Positions 1 to 9,340 of a stretch of DNA of 64,000 nt are shown piece after piece. Each line of letters begins with the position of its first letter. Positions within the stretch are counted from its first letter, which is position 1. The notes below the pieces were generated by a model. The model was not told the DNA's origin, ran no database searches, and saw only the letters and a program-made list of their open reading frames with translations. Both the position numbers and the translations under genes were made by a program. Source of the DNA: SLDF01 sp964537925. Its GTDB lineage: Bacteria > Bacteroidota > Bacteroidia > Chitinophagales > Saprospiraceae. The DNA lies in contig CAZICV010000007.1 of NCBI GenBank assembly GCA_964537925.1, forward strand, positions 48,492 through 112,491. The letters are read 5' to 3'.

Positions 1-2
1 AT

Positions 3-992
3 GTGTCAGATTTCTATACAGTCGACGGAATGCCTTTTACTGAAAAGGTGATCAGGGATAATACGAGTGAAAAGTGGTACAAGGTACTGATCTCGCGCAC
101 CAAGAATGATTCGATCTCCATCGAAGGCTGCTATTCGCCGATAATCGGATACAACCGCATCATCATTCCATGTTATTCCTACATACACATAATGGATTAC
201 AACTTCCGGACCGTACGCAAGGTACCGTCTACAGGTCGGGACTCATGGGATGACTACTACTCCGGGATCGCTGTAGTGGATGATAAATATTTCATCCGGT
301 ATGATACATACGGCAGTTGGTTCGACATGTATACAAACGAAGGTAAACTGGTCATACGCCATGACGGCCTTTTCAGCAGTTATCCCGGTGAAGGACTGGA
401 AGGTATCACGGCAGTCTGCCACGAGGAGGCAATAGTAATCAGGGCGCGGGGGGAGCTAAAAACCGAGATATTAGTTTTTAAACGTGATCGCAAGGGCAGG
501 TATCCTTTTCGTAAACAGGCAGGAACCATGATTCCTAGCACCTCCTCCACTATTTTACAGGCTACCGAGCATTACATCGTCAGCTATGGATATGAAGGTG
601 TGTCAGTATATGACAAACAATGCCGGTGGATCACAGCCAATGAAGCGTTCAAGTGGAACGGACTTTTTACCGCCATAGAGAAAAATCCCGGGGAACTCAT
701 GATCTGCTCTCCTGATACCCTGTACCAGGTAGAATTTGCTACCTGCTCATTCAAGCCGTTCCTGGCCATAACTGATCTGCCGATAGATAGTTCGTACAAA
801 ATTGCCTCGGCCGAATATTTTGACTGTACGTGGACACTATTGTTGTCCCGGAAAAGCGACCCCCCTGGGTTCTATACCTATAGCCTGCTCAAACTTTCCG
901 ATGATCTGCAGTACCTATCCTGTATGGATGTCGGCAGGTATTACCTGGGCCAGATAAGACTCGACAAAGGCGGTTTTAAGAAGCCATATTGA
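3..992 (+). CDS. Hypothetical protein, possible beta-propeller; may be 5'-partial
   Basis: I do not recognise this protein. The first possible start is a GTG at the very edge of the window, so the true start may lie upstream. The 329 residues contain many short hydrophobic strands with aromatic and Tyr/Asp-rich turns (for example around residues 55-75, 85-115 and 185-205), a pattern that fits a WD40/PQQ-like propeller. No signal peptide, membrane helix or catalytic motif is visible, so it could be cytoplasmic or have lost its leader to the truncation. It converges on the glycosyltransferase at 1024-2289, leaving only about 30 bp between the two stops. Function is unknown; the propeller fold is an inference from strand pattern only. 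Confidence 0.6.
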   Translation: MSDFYTVDGMPFTEKVIRDNTSEKWYKVLISRTKNDSISIEGCYSPIIGYNRIIIPCYSYIHIMDYNFRTVRKVPSTGRDSWDDYYSGIAVVDDKYFIRYDTYGSWFDMYTNEGKLVIRHDGLFSSYPGEGLEGITAVCHEEAIVIRARGELKTEILVFKRDRKGRYPFRKQAGTMIPSTSSTILQATEHYIVSYGYEGVSVYDKQCRWITANEAFKWNGLFTAIEKNPGELMICSPDTLYQVEFATCSFKPFLAITDLPIDSSYKIASAEYFDCTWTLLLSRKSDPPGFYTYSLLKLSDDLQYLSCMDVGRYYLGQIRLDKGGFKKPY

Positions 993-1023
993 CCCGAACT
1001 ATTCCACTCCGGGGAAGCCGCTT

Positions 1024-2289
1024 TCACCCCTCCCTGTCGTCCCGGAAAAGGTACCTGAAATCTGCTCCCCGCTGCGCCCAAACCTCTTCGAAGGAGAGCG
1101 GGCGCGAATGGGCCGTATTCATGAAGTCCTTGTTGGCCGCACGGATCCGCAACAGGCTGAGCACCTGGCTGGTCACGAAGAGCGGGATACGCGGCAGTGC
1201 CTGCCAGATCGCGCGCGGGGCATGGTTAAAGCGAAGTGCCAATATGAACATGCCTGCGAAACCGGCCAAGCCCGCAAGCATCCATGCTACAAGCCGGGGT
1301 GCAAATAACAGGTCCAGCGCCAATACCAGCAAACTGGCGCCTGCGAGTACCACCATCGGCGGCATCAGTACCGTCAAGGCAAACCAGGTACAATTCCAGT
1401 CCGCCTTGCGCAGGCCTTTCCACAGGGCACTCAGGGCATCGGCCGCATGCCGGAAATAGGAATTGAGCCAGCGGGTCCGTTGACGGGAAACCTGGACGGA
1501 TGTCGTGACCTTCTCATCGAACAGGATGGCCCGTGGAGCATAAGCGATCCTGCAGCCCGCCTGTACCAGGTCAAGTTGCAGGGACTTGTCCTCGGATACA
1601 ACGATACCTGCTCTTTCCAGTTCTGCCATTTCGCGGGTGATATTGGCTGCATACAGGTCATAGCGGATCGACATGCCGCTGCCGGCGATCGTAGATGAAG
1701 CACCCAGCCGGAAGGGAGTCTCTCGCACCGTGTAGTCGTAGTAGTACTCGCCCAATGCATCCAGTGCGGCATAGACCGTATCCAGGTTCTTGGCCGTCCT
1801 TTTGCCCTGCACCGCACCGAACCCCTGTTGATGGAGCCGGTTGAGCTCCTGCAGAAACTGCGGGTGCGCCAGGTTATCCGGATCGAATATCACCACATAG
1901 TCATGACGCCGTGTGAAGGCCGACATAGCGACCGAAATCGACCGGACCTTAGAGTCCAGGGCCTGTGCAGGAAAGATCATACTGAGCCTTGCATTATTTG
2001 GCGGCTTACCCGCAGCTTCTACCCTGTCCGCTACCAGGTAAATGTGAAAGCCCGGGTACTGCTGTTTCAACAGGGAGTCGATCAGCGGCAGTGCTATATC
2101 GAGGTTCTTGTACACAGTGACCACACAGGCAAAATCTGCAAACTGTACCGGCGCAAACAAGGGACGGGACGGCAGTACACGCGCGACACAACCGCTGACG
2201 AGCGGAAACAACAACCAGAACACACAGATCCCGGTCAGCAAGGACAGGAGCAAGGCCAAATTGTACTCATTTTGCCCCAAATTAATCAA
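1024..2289 (-). CDS. Membrane-anchored family 2 glycosyltransferase (processive-type signature)
   Basis: This is a GT-A fold glycosyltransferase that should move a sugar from a nucleotide-sugar donor at the inner face of the membrane. One N-terminal helix (about residues 10-35) precedes the GT2 domain. The visible signature is a DPDN metal-binding motif at 136-139, a GSGM acceptor-loop motif near 203-206, ED at 233-234 and QRTRW (QxxRW) at 270-274. Two to three further helices follow (about 302-355). QxxRW is typical of processive GT2 enzymes such as cellulose and hyaluronan synthases. The only available start is TTG, just after an in-frame TAA. It is transcribed divergently from a second glycosyltransferase at 2399, which suggests a shared surface-polysaccharide role. 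Acceptor and product cannot be read from the sequence. Confidence 0.82.
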   Translation of the reverse strand: MINLGQNEYNLALLLSLLTGICVFWLLFPLVSGCVARVLPSRPLFAPVQFADFACVVTVYKNLDIALPLIDSLLKQQYPGFHIYLVADRVEAAGKPPNNARLSMIFPAQALDSKVRSISVAMSAFTRRHDYVVIFDPDNLAHPQFLQELNRLHQQGFGAVQGKRTAKNLDTVYAALDALGEYYYDYTVRETPFRLGASSTIAGSGMSIRYDLYAANITREMAELERAGIVVSEDKSLQLDLVQAGCRIAYAPRAILFDEKVTTSVQVSRQRTRWLNSYFRHAADALSALWKGLRKADWNCTWFALTVLMPPMVVLAGASLLVLALDLLFAPRLVAWMLAGLAGFAGMFILALRFNHAPRAIWQALPRIPLFVTSQVLSLLRIRAANKDFMNTAHSRPLSFEEVWAQRGADFRYLFRDDREG

Positions 2290-2398
2290 AACTGCTTAAC
2301 CCCGAACTGCGGCCTGGAATCATTCGCACTCTGTCTATTGCCGGTACGGGGTTTTCATCTGTACCCCAATCTGCGTAACTTCCCTGCAAATACAGCAC

Positions 2399-3643
2399 GT
2401 GACCAGCCACCTGGAAAAACTTCCCGTTGTAATGTTCAGTATGTCCCGCTGGGACGGCGACTTCTCCTCGGCTTCCTGGTCGCTTGCCAAGGAGCTCGCC
2501 AGGGATACGCCGGTCTACTATGTGGACTATCCCTATACCTGGACAGATATACTCCGCGAGCGCAACCAGCCCCAGGTACGCAGGAGATTGTCGGCGCTTC
2601 TCCTGGGCAGCCGACCGGTCTCGGCCATCTCAGGACAAAGCCCGCTCCTGAAAGCGATCACTCCGCCAGCAATGCTGCCTGCCAACTGGTTGAGCCCGGG
2701 TAAACTGTACAGGTCTGTACTCGCACTCAATAACCGGCGTCTTTTTACCGCCATCGGAAAAGCTTTGTACCGCGACGGCCATAAAGCCTGCCTGCTTTTC
2801 AACTCTTTCAACCCACTCTACGCACAGCGGGTACCGAAGGGTTTTCCCGCCGAAGCCTTCGTCTACCAGTCCAGGGACAATATCCGGGCACTCGAGCCTT
2901 ACCTTCGCAAGCATGGAAGCTACCTGGAGATCGAATGCATACGGTCCGCCGATCTTGCGCTCGCTACTTCCAGGCAACTGCAGCGTGATCTGAGCCGCCT
3001 GTCCGGCGTGGAGGTCCGTTACTTTCCGAATGCCGCTGATTTTGAGCTGTTTTCGACGGCTTATCGCAATCCGCTGCCCAAACCCGCGATCTTCGAGGAT
3101 ATCGACGGACCCGTCATGACTTATACAGGCAACATCTGCCACCGGGTACATTATGACCTGCTGGCTGCCACGGCCCGCGCGTTCCCGGAAGCCACTTTGC
3201 TGCTGGTAGGACCGAGAAATCACGCCGGTCATACAGGCATTGATCTGGATGCTATCCCCAACCTGAAGTTTGCTGGCCGGCAGCGCATAGAAGACCTGCC
3301 CGCTTACCTGGCCCATAGTGATGTGCTGTTGCTGCCCTTCGTACACAACGAGGTCACACGCAGCATCTACCCCTTGAAGATCAACGAATACCTGGCCTCA
3401 GGGAAGCCGGTGGTGTCCACGAGCTTTTCCGAGGATATGGCTTCCTTCGGTCCGGTCGTGTACCTGGCCGACGGCGCTGAAGCTTTTATCGATGCTATCA
3501 GGACTGCCTTGCAGGACGACAGTGCGGAGCTGGCGGCTGCCAGGTATGCCGTCGCAGCTCAGAATACCTGGTACGACAGGGTGGCTCATCTGAGAGAAAT
3601 GCTGGAGAATATATCTCCCGGAGCAGAAAAAGACCAGGAATAA
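2399..3643 (+). CDS. Glycosyltransferase, GT4/GT1-like (GT-B fold)
   Basis: This is a 414-residue GT-B glycosyltransferase probably involved in cell-surface glycan assembly. The N-terminal Rossmann half begins at about residue 9 (PVVMFSMSRWDGDF). The C-terminal half, from about residue 235, has the usual GT4 order: a VMTYTGN strand opening, LLLVGPRN, then LPAYLAHSDVLLLPF and the donor-binding segment with INEYLASGKPVVST near 329-342. No membrane helix is present, so it is cytoplasmic. The start is taken as GTG 2399; the ATG at 2432 is an alternative. The 110-bp gap to the divergent GT2 gene at 2289 probably holds both promoters. Donor and acceptor are unknown. Confidence 0.82.
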   Translation: MTSHLEKLPVVMFSMSRWDGDFSSASWSLAKELARDTPVYYVDYPYTWTDILRERNQPQVRRRLSALLLGSRPVSAISGQSPLLKAITPPAMLPANWLSPGKLYRSVLALNNRRLFTAIGKALYRDGHKACLLFNSFNPLYAQRVPKGFPAEAFVYQSRDNIRALEPYLRKHGSYLEIECIRSADLALATSRQLQRDLSRLSGVEVRYFPNAADFELFSTAYRNPLPKPAIFEDIDGPVMTYTGNICHRVHYDLLAATARAFPEATLLLVGPRNHAGHTGIDLDAIPNLKFAGRQRIEDLPAYLAHSDVLLLPFVHNEVTRSIYPLKINEYLASGKPVVSTSFSEDMASFGPVVYLADGAEAFIDAIRTALQDDSAELAAARYAVAAQNTWYDRVAHLREMLENISPGAEKDQE

Positions 3644-3810
3644 CAGATAATCTGCGCGACAACCACCTCTTAAGGGATATGTGCGTTTGCAAAAATAAGC
3701 ACATGGAACCTGCGTTTATACCGGCGGATTAACCCCTGCAGAGGCACCTGCAAAAAAGTTAATCAAAAATTAATGGCTGTTATACCGGCAACATTTGACA
3801 TCATTTGATT

Positions 3811-3818
3811 TAAATTTG
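3811..3818 (+). promoter_or_regulatory. Bacteroidota -7 promoter box upstream of small exported protein
   Basis: The octamer TAAATTTG matches the TAnnTTTG consensus of primary-sigma promoters in Bacteroidota exactly. A TTTG occurs upstream at 3794-3797, closer than the usual -33 spacing. Transcription would begin near 3825, so the in-frame TTG at 3795 cannot be the start of the next gene and TTG 3846 is favoured. The same transcript may run on into the operon starting at 4361. Confidence 0.5.
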
Positions 3819-3845
3819 CCGCCGTCGAAGACAAAACCATCTGTC

Positions 3846-4265
3846 TTGAAAAAACCTTTGCTGTCGCGATACTCGGCCTTGATCCTGGCTCACCTGCTCT
3901 TCTGGGTGAATATATCCCCAGGTCTGGCTTCAGCTTTGCAGCCTGCCGACAGTAACCTCTTCCAACCGCCGGTCGAAGCAGATCATCTAGCAGCTTGCGA
4001 ACAGACATCTGACGCTGCAAGACTGACAGAGTCCAGGGCAGAGAAGCCCGGAAAATTCATCCAGGACAACTTCTCTGCCGAAAAACAAGAGGACAGAAAA
4101 GACGAAAAAAAGACTACAAAACACCTGGGCGACGAATACTTTTTCGTGGCCCTTTTTTCATCCCCGACCTGTGGTTACCAGGTAAAAACAAGCACACCGA
4201 ACGCTTGCGGGGAACAGGTACGCTACACGGCGATCTACCTGCTGAACTGCGTATTCAGGATCTAA
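3846..4265 (+). CDS. Small exported hypothetical protein preceding the Hyf-like operon
   Basis: I do not recognise this 139-residue protein. With TTG 3846 as start it opens with a textbook signal peptide: two lysines, a hydrophobic stretch (about residues 8-24) and a SPGLASA cleavage region. A longer version from TTG 3795 would bury that leader and overlap the -7 box at 3811. The middle is rich in Glu, Lys and Asp (about 65-105). The C-terminal 35 residues contain three cysteines in a compact, more hydrophobic segment. It lies 95 bp ahead of the Hyf-like operon on the same strand, so it may be a periplasmic accessory or may simply share the promoter. Whether it is truly coding depends on finding homologues. 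Confidence 0.45.
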   Translation: MKKPLLSRYSALILAHLLFWVNISPGLASALQPADSNLFQPPVEADHLAACEQTSDAARLTESRAEKPGKFIQDNFSAEKQEDRKDEKKTTKHLGDEYFFVALFSSPTCGYQVKTSTPNACGEQVRYTAIYLLNCVFRI

Positions 4266-4360
4266 CCACCTTTCCTGCGACCTGACCTTTGTATACCCGG
4301 CATCCGATGATGCCGTGGGCATTCCGTATTTACCCCATTTCTTCTTTTAAAAAATCTACC

Positions 4361-6352
4361 ATGACTAGTGTTCAGGTCTTCGAATGCCTGACGCTGTTGA
4401 CCTTCGTGACCTTCCTGATCCCGGTCAGGTGGAAACAGGTCTTCGGCCTTATGCTGTCGGCAGCGCTGACAGTCGTTACCCTATGCTGGGTCGTCCCGGT
4501 CCTGCAGAGCGGACAAACTTTATCCCTCCCGTTTTCGCTCCCTTTCTGGAGCGATCAGGCTACACTCCACGCTGACGGGCTGTCTGCAATGTTCATACTA
4601 CTTATCGATCTCGCCATTCTGATGGGTACCTGGTACAGCAGGGGCTATCTCAGACCCTATATCGGCAAGGCTACGAAAGGACAGTTTGCCCTGCACTATT
4701 TTGCGCTCAGCTGGCTGCATATCGCCATGATACTGGTGGTCTGTCTCCGGGACGGTCTCAGCTTCCTGGTGGCCTGGGAGCTCATGTCCTTTTCTTCATT
4801 TATACTGGTCATATTCGAAGCGGCCCGCAAAGACATACTGCGCACGGGCATCAGCTACTTCCTGCAGATGCATATAGGCTTCCTGTTGATACTGTCCGCT
4901 TTTCTCTTAAGCAGCCAGGGCTCGGAAAACATAGGCTTCCCCGCCCTGAAAGCATATTTCGCAGGGCACAATGCGCTTCCTGTATTCCTGCTTTTCTTCG
5001 CAGGTTTTGGCATCAAGGCCGGGCTCTTCCCGCTCCATACCTGGCTGCCGCATGCACACCCGGCGGCTCCGTCACATGTATCTGCGATCATGTCCGGCAT
5101 CATGATCAAGATGGGCATCTACGGGCTGCTCAGGGTACTGTCCGAGATCAGCAGCCAGACGTTTGCCATCAGTGTCATACTGCTGATCACCGGGCTTATC
5201 ACGGGAATCTTCGGTATCCTGTCTGCAGCCGTACAAAAAGATCTCAAGAAGGTACTGGCTTTCTCGAGTATCGAGAACATAGGTATCATCTGCACGGCAT
5301 TGGGCCTAGGTATGTTGGGAAGGTATACCGGCCTGCAGACGCTCAGCTGGCTGGGATTCGCCGGGGCATTGTTCCATATCTGTAACCACGCTCTCTACAA
5401 ACCGATGCTCTTCATGGCAGCCGGCTCGGTATACACGGCCACACATACCAGGGATATGCTCAGCCTGGGTGGGCTGATACACCGGATGCCGCAAACGACT
5501 TTGCTTTTCATTGCTGGTGGTCTCGCAATCAGCGCACTACCCCCGTTCAATGGGTTTTATTCGGAATTCCTGCTTTACAGCGGTATCCTTGGCAGCCTGC
5601 GCGATGCAGATATGCAGACCGATCTCTGGCTGATGGCAGCCATGACCGGGCTGGCCCTGATGGGCGGTCTGTCCATCTTTGCCTTCACGAGGACGATCGG
5701 GACCGGCTTTCTCGGAGTGGCCAGATCCGACCGGGCTGTCCATGCCCATGAGCAAAACGCAGCGATGCTGCTGCCCCAGTACGGATACCTGCTGATCATC
5801 GTCGTTGTCTCCTTCTTCCCGGGTCAGCTCCTGGGGCTGATCTCCGGGATACTCGGTCCGTGGTTTCCAGGCCAGGAGCCCGTATCACCGCTATTACCTG
5901 CCATTTCTCTGTCGGGTCCTGTAGCTGCAGCCTGTGTCCTGCTTGGATCCGTCTTGCTGATCATTACAGTGAGGTACTACCGGATGAAACGCAAACCAGC
6001 GGTGTACGGGCCTACCTGGGGTTGCGGCTATACCGCCGGTTCGCCGACGCACCAGTATACCGCTACTACTTTCAGTGAAAACCTCCGTCGCCTGTTCAGA
6101 CGCTCCACAGCTGTCAGGGAGCGGCAGTTTGTACCGCTGACCGACGGGGAGCTGTTCCCCGCAGACCGGCAATACCGCACCGCATACAAAGATCCGGGCG
6201 AACAATACCTGCTGCGGCCTGCAATACGCCTGCTCAATACTGTCATGAGAAGATCTACCCTGCTGCAGACCGGCCAGTTGAGACATTATATACTCTACGG
6301 GCTGGGATTCATACTGCTCGTATTCCTGCTCACATTCCTCAACCTGCTGTGA
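4361..6352 (+). CDS. HyfB/NuoL-like proton-translocating antiporter subunit
   Basis: This is a polytopic membrane subunit (663 residues) of the Mrp/NuoL antiporter family, closest in layout to HyfB/HycC of energy-converting hydrogenases. The proton-channel residues are present: a WELMS glutamate at about 140, the transmembrane-7 lysine at about 219 in GFGIKAGLFP, and the HTWLPHAH motif at about 226-233. About 14 hydrophobic helices are visible. ATG 4361 is chosen because a first transmembrane helix starts within 10 residues; an in-frame TTG at 4289 would add 24 non-hydrophobic residues. The C-terminal 170 residues carry a soluble loop (CGYTAGSPTHQYTATTF) and a last helix, as in HyfB. It overlaps the next gene and opens an eight-gene operon ending in SulP and a porin. 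Confidence 0.88.
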   Translation: MTSVQVFECLTLLTFVTFLIPVRWKQVFGLMLSAALTVVTLCWVVPVLQSGQTLSLPFSLPFWSDQATLHADGLSAMFILLIDLAILMGTWYSRGYLRPYIGKATKGQFALHYFALSWLHIAMILVVCLRDGLSFLVAWELMSFSSFILVIFEAARKDILRTGISYFLQMHIGFLLILSAFLLSSQGSENIGFPALKAYFAGHNALPVFLLFFAGFGIKAGLFPLHTWLPHAHPAAPSHVSAIMSGIMIKMGIYGLLRVLSEISSQTFAISVILLITGLITGIFGILSAAVQKDLKKVLAFSSIENIGIICTALGLGMLGRYTGLQTLSWLGFAGALFHICNHALYKPMLFMAAGSVYTATHTRDMLSLGGLIHRMPQTTLLFIAGGLAISALPPFNGFYSEFLLYSGILGSLRDADMQTDLWLMAAMTGLALMGGLSIFAFTRTIGTGFLGVARSDRAVHAHEQNAAMLLPQYGYLLIIVVVSFFPGQLLGLISGILGPWFPGQEPVSPLLPAISLSGPVAAACVLLGSVLLIITVRYYRMKRKPAVYGPTWGCGYTAGSPTHQYTATTFSENLRRLFRRSTAVRERQFVPLTDGELFPADRQYRTAYKDPGEQYLLRPAIRLLNTVMRRSTLLQTGQLRHYILYGLGFILLVFLLTFLNLL

Positions 6353-6354
6353 TC

Positions 6355-7260
6355 ATGTACGCCATCTCTATCATTGTGACCTGCAGCCTGCTGTTCGGTG
6401 GGCTGCTCACCCGGACAAAAGCAAAATTAAGCGGCAAGAAAGGGCCGGGACTGCTGCAGCCTGTGCGGGATATCCTGCGGCTGCTCCGAAAAGGCAGTGT
6501 TTTCAGCACAGACACCAGTACGGTATTCCGCTGGGCTCCGGCCGTCTACCTGGGGTGCATCGTAACAGCTGTGTGTATGATACCGCTGGGAGGGCGACCG
6601 GGACTGATCGCTTTTCCCGGCGACCTGGTTTTCTTCTCCTACACCCTGGCGCTGGCAAGGGCGGCCATGATCCTGAATGCCCTGGACACAGGCAGTGGGT
6701 TTGAAGGCATGGGGGCAAACAGGGAATCTCTTTTTGCCACTTTTGCAGAACCGGCTTTTTTCATCCTGGCAGGCTCTCTCGCTCTGATGACCGGCTACGA
6801 TTCCTTTGCCGGGCTCTTTGGTCAACTGGCACTCGACAGCTGGCCCAACTGGCTGGTGATCATACTGGCCGTCTATATTCTCGTCCAGCTCGGTATGATC
6901 GAAAACAGCCGCCTGCCGGTCGATGACCCGCGCACTCACCTGGAACTAACCATGATCCACGAGGTCATGGTGCTGGACAACAGTGGATTTGACCTGGGGC
7001 TCATCCAGATCGCCAACCAGCTCAAACTTGTACTCTTTGGGAGCCTGATCGCCAACCTTTTATTGCCCGTGGATGCCGCTACCTGGATACAAATCCCGGT
7101 TTTTGGCGGTGTCATACTGCTCTATGCCGTGCTGATCGGCGTGCTGGAGTCGTTCCGGGCCAGGTACCCGATGAACAAAAACCCTCAATTCATCCTGACC
7201 CTGACTTCTCTGAGTATGCTTGTATTCATCCTGGTACTGATCCTCAACCACAAAATCTGA
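6355..7260 (+). CDS. HyfC/NuoH-like membrane anchor subunit
   Basis: This is the NuoH/HycD-type subunit (301 residues, about 8 helices) that ties the soluble large and small subunits to the proton-pumping arm in complex I and group 4 hydrogenases. The conserved signature is GMIENSRLPVDDPRTHLE followed by MIHEVMVLD, at about residues 180-208, including the Glu and Arg that line the quinone-like cavity of NuoH. ATG 6355 starts three bases after the HyfB-like stop; GTG 6349, overlapping that stop, is an alternative two residues longer. Its conservation argues that the complex still assembles as a membrane machine even though the redox sites of the soluble subunits are lost. Confidence 0.87.
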   Translation: MYAISIIVTCSLLFGGLLTRTKAKLSGKKGPGLLQPVRDILRLLRKGSVFSTDTSTVFRWAPAVYLGCIVTAVCMIPLGGRPGLIAFPGDLVFFSYTLALARAAMILNALDTGSGFEGMGANRESLFATFAEPAFFILAGSLALMTGYDSFAGLFGQLALDSWPNWLVIILAVYILVQLGMIENSRLPVDDPRTHLELTMIHEVMVLDNSGFDLGLIQIANQLKLVLFGSLIANLLLPVDAATWIQIPVFGGVILLYAVLIGVLESFRARYPMNKNPQFILTLTSLSMLVFILVLILNHKI

Positions 7261-7264
7261 CGCC

Positions 7265-7894
7265 ATGATCTATATCCTCATCATCGTTTTTGCCGTCACG
7301 CTCGTCTACCTGTCCGTCACAGAACGTGCACATATGTTCAATGGACTGATCGCTTTGCAGGGTCTGCTGCTTTGCGGGATCGCCTTCATAGAGCTTAAAG
7401 AACTGGACTGGCCCCATCTCACGCTGATCCTGCTGGAAACACTTGTATTCAAAGCGGTCGTCATTCCCTGGTTCGTGTCCGGCATTATCCGGCGCAACAG
7501 GTTCACAGAGGCATTGCGGCCGACAATACCAGGCTACCAATCCCTGATCATCGTGTCGGCCATTATACTCGGTGTCTTCCTGTTTTCAAATACATTCCAC
7601 GAGGACCAGATCGCGATCAAATTCTTCACCGTTGCCATGGCCACGATCTTCTCCGGACTCTTCTTGGTGATGATCCACAAGCAGGTACTCGCCCATATGC
7701 TGGGCTACCTGGTAATGGAGAACGGGATCTTCCTGCTTTCGCTCTCCATAGGAGATGAAATGCCGCTGGTCGTCAATATGGCCATCCTGCTGGACATTTT
7801 TACCAGCGTACTGCTGCTGGGACTCTTCATCAACCGCCTGGGCCACACATTCCGGTCTGTCTCGGTCGATGATCTTCAATCACTCAAAGACTGA
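7265..7894 (+). CDS. HyfE-like membrane subunit (NuoK/HycP-related)
   Basis: This 209-residue membrane protein has about six hydrophobic helices and matches HyfE (hydrogenase-4 component E), a NuoK-related subunit. Recognisable stretches are AHMFNGLIALQGLLLCGIA near residues 22-40 and LGYLVMENGIFLLSLS near 142-157, where a glutamate in the membrane (MENGIF) corresponds to a NuoK-type channel acid. The start ATG lies 4 bases after the HyfC-like stop, and the next gene starts 7 bases after this stop, so translation is probably coupled. The subunit set B-C-E-F-G-I is the same as in the Mycobacterium tuberculosis Rv0082-Rv0087 region, which likewise lacks a NiFe site. Confidence 0.82.
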   Translation: MIYILIIVFAVTLVYLSVTERAHMFNGLIALQGLLLCGIAFIELKELDWPHLTLILLETLVFKAVVIPWFVSGIIRRNRFTEALRPTIPGYQSLIIVSAIILGVFLFSNTFHEDQIAIKFFTVAMATIFSGLFLVMIHKQVLAHMLGYLVMENGIFLLSLSIGDEMPLVVNMAILLDIFTSVLLLGLFINRLGHTFRSVSVDDLQSLKD

Positions 7895-7901
7895 AACACT
7901 T

Positions 7902-9329
7902 ATGATCACTGCCTATTATATCTCGGCATTACTGGCAGCCCCCTTGCTCTGGCTCATCCGGCACAAGGCTGTCAATCATCTGCTCACTGCCACCATGGTG
8001 TTGCTGAACGGCCTGCTTTGCTGGCATGCCACATGGCATCTGAACAGGCTTGAAGAAGGATATTTCAGGGCCGACGGGTTGGCGCTCGTCTTCCTGTGGA
8101 TCACGTTTGGATTATCGGCATTCTCCGTATTGCACTACTGGATCTATGCACATCACCGCGGCGAGAGTGCACGCTCCGTTTCCATACATAATATGGGATT
8201 CAGTGTTTTCATCGCCGCTATCAGCGGTGTGTTCCTGTCCACGCACCTGGGTCTGATGTGGGCTTTCCTGGAAGCAACTACGTTGAGCGCAGCCATACTG
8301 ATCTACCATGACCGCAACAGGCTGTCGCTCGAGGCCACCTGGAAATACCTCTTCGTCAGTTCCACAGGCATTGCACTGGCTTTTGCCGGGATCCTGTTCC
8401 TTGGGTTCGCGGCAAGGGGAATGGAAGGCTTTTCTTTCGATATAGACAGCCTGACCGCTGTATCTCACTTGCTTGATCCGGCCTGGCTGCAAGCGAGTTT
8501 TCTCTTTGTGCTGGCGGGCTTCAGTGTAAAGATGGGGGTCGTCCCGCTGTTCAATGTGGATATTGACGCCAAGGATCTGTCGCCATCTCCGGTAGGTGCA
8601 CTTTTTTCAGGTGCACTCATGAATGCAGGTTTCATCGCAATATTTCGCTTCTACCAGATCTTCAGCGGAACCTCCATACGCACCTGGATGGATCATGTGC
8701 TACTGCTCACGGGTATACTGAGTATTTTTTTTGCGGCAGTCTATCTCCTTAAAGTCAGCAATGTCAAACGGATATTCGCCTATTCCAGCCTTGAGCACGG
8801 CGGTATCGCACTGGTGGCTATGTCGCTCGGCAAGGCAGGCTGCTTTATCGCCGTGCTCCATCTCGCGCTGCATGCCCTCGTAAAAGCAGGTCTGTTTTTC
8901 CAGACCGGTCAGTTGCACCGGGCTTTCGGAAGCAAGAAATACCAGGATATCGGCGACTACTTCAGGCTGAATCCGTACGGCGGTGTCGTTCTGCTGGCGG
9001 GCTTCATGTGTATCTCCGCACTCCCGCCGTCAGGCATGTTCATCACGGAGTTTTCTCTGTTCAGATTGCTTTTCGAGCAACACCATATCTGGGCGGCAGC
9101 GCTCATCATGTTTTTGCTTTGCTGCATTTTATATGCCCTGGCAAGCAATTTCTTCCACGTACTGTTTGAGCGCCCCAAACATCTCCGAACCCAGGCGCCT
9201 CCCCGCAGAGTAGCTCCTTATGAATCCCTGTCCCAGGTACTCCTGATCGGCATTGTGCTCGTCATCGGGCTCGTACAGCCTGCCTTCCTGGTCGACCTGA
9301 TCCGCGACTCAATTGCTCTTTTACCTTAA
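7902..9329 (+). CDS. HyfF/NuoN-like antiporter subunit with altered channel motif
   Basis: This is the second NuoL/M/N-type subunit of the complex (475 residues, about 13 helices), equivalent to HyfF/HycQ. ATG 7902 is chosen; extending the frame upstream would run into the HyfE-like gene. The transmembrane-5 glutamate (WAFLE, E124) and the transmembrane-7 lysine (K210 in GFSVKMGVVPL) are kept. The usual HTWLPDAH after that lysine is replaced by FNVDIDAKD (217-225), while the downstream SPSPVGALFSGALMNAG segment is normal. A FAYSSLEHGG segment near 284-293 corresponds to the conserved YSS region of NuoM/N. The altered loop may reflect a different ion path or partner. Confidence 0.85.
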   Translation: MITAYYISALLAAPLLWLIRHKAVNHLLTATMVLLNGLLCWHATWHLNRLEEGYFRADGLALVFLWITFGLSAFSVLHYWIYAHHRGESARSVSIHNMGFSVFIAAISGVFLSTHLGLMWAFLEATTLSAAILIYHDRNRLSLEATWKYLFVSSTGIALAFAGILFLGFAARGMEGFSFDIDSLTAVSHLLDPAWLQASFLFVLAGFSVKMGVVPLFNVDIDAKDLSPSPVGALFSGALMNAGFIAIFRFYQIFSGTSIRTWMDHVLLLTGILSIFFAAVYLLKVSNVKRIFAYSSLEHGGIALVAMSLGKAGCFIAVLHLALHALVKAGLFFQTGQLHRAFGSKKYQDIGDYFRLNPYGGVVLLAGFMCISALPPSGMFITEFSLFRLLFEQHHIWAAALIMFLLCCILYALASNFFHVLFERPKHLRTQAPPRRVAPYESLSQVLLIGIVLVIGLVQPAFLVDLIRDSIALLP

Positions 9330-9340
9330 AACTCCCTGAC

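Noticed and set aside
7755..7901. Upstream extension of the HyfF-like gene
   Set aside because: It overlaps the HyfE-like gene and encodes a non-membrane, unconserved segment; ATG 7902 begins the first helix.
4361..9329. The antiporter subunits as an Mrp Na+/H+ antiporter or a canonical DabA-DabB pair
   Set aside because: The presence of NuoH, NuoD and NuoB-like subunits and the absence of MrpC-G or a DabA-like protein fit an Ehr-type complex better.
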